From the NCBI GenBank assembly GCA_035759925.1, contig DASTTY010000109.1, positions 1-64,000 on the forward strand: a stretch of 64,000 nt of DNA, given 5' to 3'. The DNA comes from RHKX01 sp035759925 (GTDB lineage Bacteria > Actinomycetota > Thermoleophilia > Solirubrobacterales > 70-9). The translations under genes and the position numbers were made by a program. Under the pieces are notes generated by a model. The model made no database searches, had not been told where the DNA came from, and was given only the letters and a program-made list of their open reading frames with translations. Shown piece by piece: positions 58,261 to 64,000 of the stretch (within the stretch, counting starts at the first letter, position 1; every line of letters begins with the position of its first letter).

Positions 58261-58896
58261 CTAGATGACCGATTCATCCCCACCGCCTTCGGGCCGCGGC
58301 TCGATCTCACGGATGACCTTCGCCGGCGCGCCCGCCGAGATCGTCCACGGTGGCGTGTCGCGGGTAACGACCGAGTTCGACCCGATCACGCTGTGCTCGC
58401 CGATCTCGGTGCCGCCGGTGACGACGACGCCCTTGCCGAGCCAGGAGTTGGCGCCGATCCGGACCGGGCCGCGAGCGACAAAGCCCTGCCAGGTCACCGG
58501 CAGCTCCGGGTCGTCGTAGCGGTGGTCGGCGTCCCCGACGAAGCAATGGTTGGCGAACATGACGTGGTCGCCGATCTCGATCGACTCCTGCGCCGCCAGC
58601 ATCGTTTCCCGGTTCAGGAAGCAGCCGCGGCCGATCGCGATCCGCGCCTCCGCCGCCAGCGTGATCCAGCAGCCGGGCTCGAGCAGCGTCCCCTCGCCGA
58701 TCGTGAGCCGGCCGTCGTCGAGCGCCTCGAGCACCTCGCCCTCGATCGGATGGCGGACGAAGAACCCGCCCCGGGCGGCGTGACGGTTGATCCGCCAGCG
58801 GTTCAGGAAACGGTGCGTGCGGTCGTACCAGCGTCGCTTCGCCCACCACATCCGCCAGCCACGCTGCGGCGTCACGTAGGGGTCTCGGCCCGCCAC
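58261..58896 (-). CDS. hexapeptide-repeat acyltransferase (LbetaH)
   Basis: The 211-residue protein has a basic N-terminal helix region (WRMWWAKRRWYDRTHRFLNR). A left-handed beta-helix of hexapeptide repeats follows (LTIGEGTLLEPGCWITLAAE, IEIGDHVMFANHCFVGDADH, IGEHSVIGSNSVV) and a closing ISAGAPAKVIREI. The His in ANHCF and VGDADH matches the catalytic region of maltose/xenobiotic-type acetyltransferases. The acceptor is unknown, possibly a cell-envelope sugar. It is divergent from the gene at 58915. Confidence 0.9.
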   Translation of the reverse strand: MAGRDPYVTPQRGWRMWWAKRRWYDRTHRFLNRWRINRHAARGGFFVRHPIEGEVLEALDDGRLTIGEGTLLEPGCWITLAAEARIAIGRGCFLNRETMLAAQESIEIGDHVMFANHCFVGDADHRYDDPELPVTWQGFVARGPVRIGANSWLGKGVVVTGGTEIGEHSVIGSNSVVTRDTPPWTISAGAPAKVIREIEPRPEGGGDESVI

Positions 58897-58914
58897 GGCT
58901 GTAGCTTCCCAGAC

Positions 58915-59448
58915 GTGGCTTTCGGAGACGCGGCAGGCGAGCAGACCCGGGAGGAGCGGCTCGAGATCGCCCGCCGCTACCGCGAGCGCCGCGGCGCCGA
59001 ACTGCGGGCGCTGGCCGCATCCGCGGTCGACGGCGAAGTCGTCGCCGCGGGCGAGTTCAGCACCGTGCCGACCGAGGCGATCGCGTCGATCCCGGGACTC
59101 GGCATGGTGCTCCTGCCGATCGCGCGGCGCCGGAGCCGCAAGCTCGGCCTCTCGCCGAAGATCCTCCTCGCCCTGACCGAGGCGGCCGTCGAGGCGCTCC
59201 TGCTCGAGGCGGCCGGCCTCCGGCGCGATGAGACCGAGGTCCGACCGGGCCGCTCCTGGCCGCGCGAAGAGGTCCGGGCGGAGAACCGCGGCCGGGCGTT
59301 CATGCGCGACAAGGTCCTACTCCACGTCCCGGACGCCGGGGAACCGCTCACCCTCTACGCGCCGAGCCTGCGGACGAGCCCGTGGAGCGCCGAAGTCGTC
59401 CGCCTGCTCGGCGGCGAGGCGCCGGACCCGCTCGACCTCGGCGGCTAG
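58915..59448 (+). CDS. hypothetical protein
   Basis: I do not recognise this 177-residue protein. It begins VAFGDAAGEQTREERLEIAR (GTG start), with a charged N-terminal helix. A central FSTVPTEAIASIPGLGMVLL, then PIARRRSRKLGLSPKILLAL follows, with acidic-basic stretches later and a final SPWSAEVVRLLGG. The PGLGMVLLPIA segment is mildly hydrophobic but too short for a sure membrane helix. Codon use fits its neighbours. The divergent acyltransferase is 18 bp away. Confidence 0.65.
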   Translation: MAFGDAAGEQTREERLEIARRYRERRGAELRALAASAVDGEVVAAGEFSTVPTEAIASIPGLGMVLLPIARRRSRKLGLSPKILLALTEAAVEALLLEAAGLRRDETEVRPGRSWPREEVRAENRGRAFMRDKVLLHVPDAGEPLTLYAPSLRTSPWSAEVVRLLGGEAPDPLDLGG

Positions 59449-59541
59449 GGAGTCAGGGCGTCCGGACCAAGGACGCAGGAGGAGAAGCGGCCAAGCGGGC
59501 CGTGAGCCGACGAGGACGCCGAGCCGGGCGAACCTCGGCCC

Positions 59542-60204
59542 CTAGCCCGTCCAGGTGACGTGCCACCACTCGGTTGGCGCCTCGGACTTCGTCCAGCCGT
59601 ACTGCCAGCCGATCTGGTCGACGATGTCCCGCATCTGCGGCGTGGCGAGGTCGACCGACACCCCGAGCTCGTGCGACGACATGCCCGGTGGGTTGGCGGG
59701 CGAGCCGACCCCGGACAGGTACAGCTCGTACATCTCGCCCTGCTGGGTCGACGTCCGGTAGGCCGAGAGCGGCCCGGCCGGGTAGAGATCGACTCCGTAG
59801 GTGGAGAGCGACGCCTGCCGCATCGCATTCCAGGCCGCCGCGGCGCCGGCGTCGAGGTAGAGGTCCCCCCATGGGCTCGGGATCGACCCGAGCCACGGTG
59901 CCGGGGCAGTGCTCGTCGATGTCGTCGTTGCCGGGTCGGTCGCGGTCGTCGAAGTCGCAGTCGTCGTCACGCCGGTCTCCGCCAGGCTCGGTACCGAGAG
60001 CGTGTTGCCGGCGATCAGGAGGTAGTCGCTGGAAACGCCGTTCCAGGCGGCCAGGGTGTCGGTGCTGAGACCGTTCGCCGCGGCGATCCCCGACAGCGTC
60101 TCCCCGGGCTGGATCGTGTGCGACACCGCCGCCGTCGCCGGCGCGGCCAGGGCCGTGGACACGACGGCGGTGGCGGCAACCGCCAGAGTCTTTCTCACCT
60201 GCAT
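59542..60204 (-). CDS. secreted LysM + M15 (VanY-type) D,D-carboxypeptidase
   Basis: The 220-residue cell-wall enzyme has a signal peptide (KTLAVAATAVVSTALAAPAT), then a LysM domain at about residues 28-71 (HTIQPGETLSGIAAANGLST). A Thr-rich linker leads to an M15B peptidase domain. Likely zinc ligands are His178 and Asp185 in SSHELGVSVD and His215 in EWWHVTW, with Glu212 as the base and Arg150 in SAYRT. It should trim D-Ala from peptidoglycan. The 93 bp after it hold no gene. Confidence 0.9.
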   Translation of the reverse strand: MQVRKTLAVAATAVVSTALAAPATAAVSHTIQPGETLSGIAAANGLSTDTLAAWNGVSSDYLLIAGNTLSVPSLAETGVTTTATSTTATDPATTTSTSTAPAPWLGSIPSPWGDLYLDAGAAAAWNAMRQASLSTYGVDLYPAGPLSAYRTSTQQGEMYELYLSGVGSPANPPGMSSHELGVSVDLATPQMRDIVDQIGWQYGWTKSEAPTEWWHVTWTG

Positions 60205-60260
60205 GCGAACCCCGTTCAGCGGCTCGCGCTCACACTCCTGCGGAAAAGGCTGTCCGGTGC

Positions 60261-60279
60261 ACGATCCGCAACGGATCGT
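60261..60279. promoter_or_regulatory. perfect 8-bp inverted repeat upstream of LysM peptidase gene
   Basis: ACGATCCG-CAA-CGGATCGT lies 56 bp before the LysM/M15 start and 26 bp after the uvrA stop on the same strand. It could be a uvrA terminator without a T-run, or an operator. I found no c-di-AMP (ydaO) riboswitch core in this gap. Confidence 0.5.
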
Positions 60280-60305
60280 TCAGGCGCGGCCCTCGCCCGA
60301 CCCGC

Positions 60306-63248
60306 TCAGGCGGCGACGGGTTCGCGCTCGCCCGCCGAGCGCTCGACCTTCGGCTCGACCAGCTCCTCGAGGAAGCGGCCGGTGTAGGAGCCGGGCTCGG
60401 TCGCGACCTGCTCGGGCGTGCCGGTGGCGATGATCTCGCCGCCGCCGTCGCCGCCCTCGGGACCGAGGTCGACGATCCAGTCAGCAGACTTGATGACGTC
60501 GAGGTTGTGCTCGATCACGACGACCGTATTGCCGGCGTCGACGAGCCTCGAGAGCACGTCGAGCAGGCGCTCGACGTCGGCGAAGTGGAGGCCCGTCGTC
60601 GGCTCGTCGAGTATGTAGAGCGTCTCGCCGGTCGCGATCTTCGACAGCTCCGTCGCCAGCTTGACGCGCTGCGCCTCGCCGCCGGACAGCGTCGTCGCCG
60701 GCTGACCGAGACGGATGTAGTCGAGCCCGACGTCGTGCAGGGTCTGCAGGCGTCGATGGATCTTCGGGATCTTCGCGAAGAAGCCGACGGCCTCCTCGAC
60801 CGGCATCTCGAGGACGTCGGCGATCGACTTGCCCTTGAACCGGACCTCGAGCGTCTCGCGGTTGTAGCGGCGGCCGTGGCACTGCTCGCAGGGCACGTAG
60901 ACGTCGGGCAGGAAGTGCATCTCGATCTTGATCTGCCCGTCGCCCTTGCAGACCTCGCAACGCCCGCCCTTGACGTTGAAGCTGAACCGTCCCGGCTGAT
61001 AGCCGCGGGCACGCGCCTCCTTCGTCTGCGCGAAGAGCTGGCGGATGTGGTCGAAGACGCCGGTGTAGGTGGCCGGGTTGGAGCGCGGCGTCCGGCCGAT
61101 CGGCGACTGGTCGATGTTGATGACCTTGTCGATGCTCGCGATCCCCTCGATCCGGTCGTGGGCGCCGGGGCGGCTGCGGGCGCGATGAAGACGGTTGGCG
61201 ACCGAGCGGTAGAGCGTCTCGTTGACGAGCGTCGACTTCCCGGACCCGGAGACGCCGGTCACGCAGGTGAAGGTGCCGAGCGGAATCGCCGCGTCGACGT
61301 TCCTGAGGTTGTGCTCGCGGGCGCCGCGGACGACCAGCTCGCCGCGGCCCTTGCGCCGCTCCGCCGGCACCGGGATCGCCAGCTTCCCCGACAGGTACCG
61401 CCCGGTCAGCGACGCCGGGTTGCGGATCACCTGCGCCGGGGTGCCGGCAGCGACGATCCGGCCGCCGTGCTCACCGGCGCCGGGACCGAGGTCGACGAGG
61501 TAGTCGGCGGCGCGCATCGTCCCCTCGTCGTGCTCGACGACGATCACGGTGTTGCCGAGGTCGCGGAGCCGTTCGAGCGTGCCGATCAGCTTCGCGTTGT
61601 CGCGCTGGTGGAGGCCGATCGACGGCTCGTCGAGGATGTAGAGGACGCCGACGAGGCTGGAGCCGATCTGGGTCGCGAGCCGGATCCGCTGGGCCTCGCC
61701 ACCGGAGAGGGTCGTCGCCGCCCGCTCCAGGGTCAAATAGCCGATCCCGACCGAGACCAGGAAGGTCAGTCGCTCCTCGACCTCGCGGACGACCAGCCTC
61801 GCGATCGCCCGCTCGGTCTCGGTCAGCTCGACGGATGCGATCCACTCGAGCGCGTCGCGCGCCGACAGCCGCGTGTAGTCGTAGATCGACAGGCCCCCGA
61901 CCGTCACCGCGAGGCTCTCCGGCCGGAGGCGCGCGCCGCCGCAGGCAGGGCACGGCTGCAGCGCCATCAGGCCTTCGATCCGCTCGCGGGTCTTGTCCGA
62001 GTCGGTGTTCGCGTAACGCCGCTCGAGGCCGGCCGTGATCCCCTCGAAGCGGGCGTTGTAGCTGCGGCGCCGCCCGAACCGGTTCTTGTAGGTGATCTGG
62101 TGGCGCTGGCCGCCGGTGCCCTCGAGCAGCACCTTGCGGTCGGCGTCGGGAAGGTCCTGCCATGGCGTGTCGAGGTCGATGCCGTAGGCCTCGCAGACCG
62201 CCTCGACGAGGCGCCGGTAGTACATCGACGCCGCCCCCATCCAGGTCGAGAGCGCCCCCTCGGAGATCGAGAGGGTCGGGTCGGGGATGCAGAGCTCCGG
62301 ATCGATCACCCGCTGGAAGCCGAGCCCGTGACAGCGCTCGCAGGCACCGTGCGGAGAGTTGAACGAGAAGATCCGCGGCTCGATCTCCGGCATCGACGTG
62401 CCGCAGTTGAGGCAGGCGAACTTCTCGCTGAAGACCAGCACCTCGCCGCGCTTGCCGGCGCTCGGCCCCGAGAGCGTCTGCGCGCCGGCGACGTCGACGT
62501 CCGCGCCGGCGTCGACGAGCTCGACCTCGACCAATCCGTCGGCCAGCCCCGCCGCCGCCTCGATCGACTCGGCGAGGCGCTTGCGGAGCCCCTCCTTCAT
62601 GACGAGCCGGTCGACGACGATCGCGATGTCGTGCTTGAAGCGTTTGTCGAGGATGATCTCCTCGTCGAGGCGGCGCAGGTCGCCGTCGATGACGGCACGG
62701 GCGTAGCCCTGCTGGCGCATCTCCTCGAGCAGCTTCCCGTACTCGCCCTTGCGCTCGCGGACGACCGGAGCGAGGACCATGAAGCGGGTGTCGGGCTCGA
62801 GGGTCATCACCCGGTCGGTGATCTGCTCGAGCGACTGCCCGGCGATCGGCTCGCCGCAGGTCGGGCAGTGCGGCTTGCCGATCCGCGACCAGAGCAGCCG
62901 CAGGTAGTCGTAGATCTCGGTGACGGTGCCGACCGTCGATCGCGGGTTCCGCGACGTCGTCTTCTGGTCGATCGAGATCGCCGGGCTGAGGCCCTCGATC
63001 GAGTCGACGTCCGGCTTGTCCATCTGGCCGAGAAACTGGCGGGCGTACGCCGACAGGGACTCGACGTAGCGACGCTGGCCCTCGGCGTAGATCGTGTCGA
63101 AGGCGAGGCTCGACTTGCCGGACCCCGACAGCCCGGTCATCACGACCAGGGAGTCGCGCGGCAGCTCGACATCGACGTTCTTGAGGTTGTGCTCGCGGGC
63201 ACCGGAAACGACGATCCGCCCGCTCTTCGAGTTCGATCCCACTGTCAC
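60306..63248 (-). CDS. uvrA: excinuclease ABC subunit A
   Basis: UvrA recognises DNA damage in nucleotide excision repair. The 980-residue protein has two ABC ATPase halves: GLSGSGKSSLAFDTIYAEGQ near the N-terminus and GVSGSGKSTLVNETLYRSVA in the second half. Signatures appear in TTLSGGEAQRIRLATQIGSS and ATTLSGGEAQRVKLATEL. Zinc modules are CLNCG...CERCHG and CEVCKGDG...CEQCHGRRY. The start is GTG 63248. A LexA box lies 17-30 bp upstream, and TAAACT just before the start could give a leaderless mRNA. Confidence 0.97.
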   Translation of the reverse strand: MTVGSNSKSGRIVVSGAREHNLKNVDVELPRDSLVVMTGLSGSGKSSLAFDTIYAEGQRRYVESLSAYARQFLGQMDKPDVDSIEGLSPAISIDQKTTSRNPRSTVGTVTEIYDYLRLLWSRIGKPHCPTCGEPIAGQSLEQITDRVMTLEPDTRFMVLAPVVRERKGEYGKLLEEMRQQGYARAVIDGDLRRLDEEIILDKRFKHDIAIVVDRLVMKEGLRKRLAESIEAAAGLADGLVEVELVDAGADVDVAGAQTLSGPSAGKRGEVLVFSEKFACLNCGTSMPEIEPRIFSFNSPHGACERCHGLGFQRVIDPELCIPDPTLSISEGALSTWMGAASMYYRRLVEAVCEAYGIDLDTPWQDLPDADRKVLLEGTGGQRHQITYKNRFGRRRSYNARFEGITAGLERRYANTDSDKTRERIEGLMALQPCPACGGARLRPESLAVTVGGLSIYDYTRLSARDALEWIASVELTETERAIARLVVREVEERLTFLVSVGIGYLTLERAATTLSGGEAQRIRLATQIGSSLVGVLYILDEPSIGLHQRDNAKLIGTLERLRDLGNTVIVVEHDEGTMRAADYLVDLGPGAGEHGGRIVAAGTPAQVIRNPASLTGRYLSGKLAIPVPAERRKGRGELVVRGAREHNLRNVDAAIPLGTFTCVTGVSGSGKSTLVNETLYRSVANRLHRARSRPGAHDRIEGIASIDKVINIDQSPIGRTPRSNPATYTGVFDHIRQLFAQTKEARARGYQPGRFSFNVKGGRCEVCKGDGQIKIEMHFLPDVYVPCEQCHGRRYNRETLEVRFKGKSIADVLEMPVEEAVGFFAKIPKIHRRLQTLHDVGLDYIRLGQPATTLSGGEAQRVKLATELSKIATGETLYILDEPTTGLHFADVERLLDVLSRLVDAGNTVVVIEHNLDVIKSADWIVDLGPEGGDGGGEIIATGTPEQVATEPGSYTGRFLEELVEPKVERSAGEREPVAA

Positions 63249-63264
63249 CGGAAGTTTACGCGCA

Positions 63265-63278
63265 CGAACGGACGTTCG
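63265..63278 (-). promoter_or_regulatory. LexA (SOS) box upstream of uvrA
   Basis: CGAACGGACGTTCG is a perfect CGAAC-N4-GTTCG dyad, the Gram-positive/actinobacterial LexA site. It lies 17 bp upstream of the uvrA start and overlaps the expected -35 relative to TAAACT at 63257-63252. Repression by LexA and DNA-damage induction are well supported inferences. Confidence 0.85.
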
Positions 63279-63303
63279 CCAGCGTCCGGCGTCTCCCGGT
63301 CCG

Positions 63304-64000
63304 TCAGCGCTTGGCGCGCTCGAGGACGTCGTCCAGCAGCGCCTCGACGCCGGCGACGGGGCCGAAGTCGGCCTCGATCTGCGTCGCGATCTCGTCGCGC
63401 GAGGCGCCCTCGAGAGCCATGTTCATCGCCACGAGCCTGGCGCCGCCGTGGTCGGAGCTGGAAGCGCCGAGAGCCTCGGCCGTCGCCGGCGGCTCGCGAT
63501 CGCCGCCGCGCAGCTGCGCGATCAGCTCCTCGTCGCTCGGCGGCGCCGAGGCGGTCTCATCGGTCGCGGGAGCCCGGTCGGTCGCCGCCGGCTCAGGAGT
63601 CCCGGGCGCCACCGCGGCCTCGGTCTTCCCCGCTTCGTCCGTGGCCGGGTCGTCCGCGGCTGGATCTTCGACCGCCGACTCGCCGACCCGCGCCGGCCCG
63701 CCGGGAACGCTCGACGCCAGGTCGCGGCCGAGCGCGCCGACCTGCGAGCGCAGCCGGTCGGCCTGCGAGATCAGGCCCTCGACCGCGCCGCGCGCCTGCT
63801 CGATCCTGCCGCTCGCCTCGCGGTTGGCGGCATCGACGGTCCGCTCCGACTCGGTCCGTGCCGCCGCCCGGATCTCCTCCGCCTCCGCCTCCGCGACACC
63901 GCGGATCCGCCGCGCCTCGGTCTCGGCGTCGGCGACGATCGCAATCGCGGCCTGCTCGGCCGCGGCGACGATCTCGCGCACGCGCTCGGCGGCGAGATCG
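63304..64000 (-). CDS. coiled-coil protein, DivIVA-like (5' end cut by window)
   Basis: The visible 231 residues open with a long Ala/Glu/Arg coiled coil (VRDIV-like VREIVAAAEQAAIAIVADAE, then AEAEAEEIRAAARTESERTV). An acidic Pro/Ala/Thr-rich linker and a C-terminal helical region (ARLVAMNMALEGASRDEIAT, then VEALLDDVLERAKR) follow. The frame is open to the end of the window (DLAAERVREIV), so the start lies outside; GTG at 63981 is only a fallback. A scaffolding role similar to DivIVA is plausible, not proven. Confidence 0.75.
   Translation of the reverse strand, partial: DLAAERVREIVAAAEQAAIAIVADAETEARRIRGVAEAEAEEIRAAARTESERTVDAANREASGRIEQARGAVEGLISQADRLRSQVGALGRDLASSVPGGPARVGESAVEDPAADDPATDEAGKTEAAVAPGTPEPAATDRAPATDETASAPPSDEELIAQLRGGDREPPATAEALGASSSDHGGARLVAMNMALEGASRDEIATQIEADFGPVAGVEALLDDVLERAKR

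Noticed and set aside
59449..59541. extra gene or RNA between the unknown protein and the LysM peptidase
   Set aside because: Only 93 bp, with no start, ribosome site or convincing fold.
60205..60305. c-di-AMP (ydaO) riboswitch before the LysM/M15 gene
   Set aside because: Only about 100 bp is available, and the conserved core blocks are not present; just one simple hairpin is seen.

Overview
The window is 64 kb of visibly GC-rich bacterial chromosome with short intergenic gaps, frequent 4-bp start/stop overlaps (ATGA, GTGA, TTGA) and many GTG or TTG starts. A DUF2630 protein, a WYL regulator beside a DrrAB-type exporter, TetR/DHA2 efflux pairs, Rex, an Fe-S uracil-DNA glycosylase, a K+-independent H+-pyrophosphatase and a Cheo-type SOS box (CGAAC-N4-GTTCG) at uvrA all point to an actinobacterium. 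My best guess is the Thermoleophilia/Solirubrobacterales branch, which is an inference from gene content rather than a proven placement. I see no IS element, prophage, CRISPR array or plasmid gene. One tRNA (Gln, CUG) lies near 39.7 kb.

Region by region: 1-6.5 kb holds a DrrAB-like exporter with a divergent WYL regulator, then an exported sulfatase with a divergent TetR and a DHA2 efflux pump. 6.5-12 kb carries small housekeeping and stress genes: DUF2630, a ZIP metal transporter, a hydrolase, a Rho-N-domain protein, a HAD phosphatase with DUF6328, and YceI divergent from a siderophore-interacting flavoprotein. 12-26.5 kb holds a PadR/enoyl-CoA hydratase/UBP-finger operon, glutamate decarboxylase, AI-2E and YrhK membrane proteins, a ThiY-like ABC importer, a GIY-YIG-like protein, a GAF-GGDEF cyclase, an SGNH hydrolase and LemA-DUF2207-SHOCT genes. 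26.5-39 kb holds a second TetR/DHA2 pair with a clear operator, a penicillin acylase/oxidoreductase/SDR operon, two related lipoproteins, an EamA exporter and a heterodimeric ABC exporter.

39.7-48.8 kb is a minus-strand ion-homeostasis block: H+-pyrophosphatase, two copies of a small membrane protein plus an APC-permease/universal-stress-domain fusion, two TrkA/RCK-type subunits and a ferredoxin-reductase-like flavoprotein. It is the best candidate here for a poorly described system. 48.8-55 kb is a tightly packed ten-gene operon (fmdB-like, udg, tsaE, tsaB, rimI, tsaD, glutaredoxin, rex, carboxylate-amine ligase, DUF1844-like) that ends in a hairpin with a T-run. 55-58 kb carries DUF2520-panC-panB for pantothenate. 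58-64 kb has a lipoprotein, a hexapeptide acyltransferase, an unknown protein, a LysM/M15 peptidase, uvrA under a LexA box, and the start of a coiled-coil protein cut by the window edge.

Two themes recur. Efflux or hydrolase genes are paired with divergent one-component regulators that have visible palindromic operators. Redox and translation-fidelity genes share transcripts. Operator, promoter and attenuator calls rest on inspection only. Functions come from motif and family recognition, with no database search.
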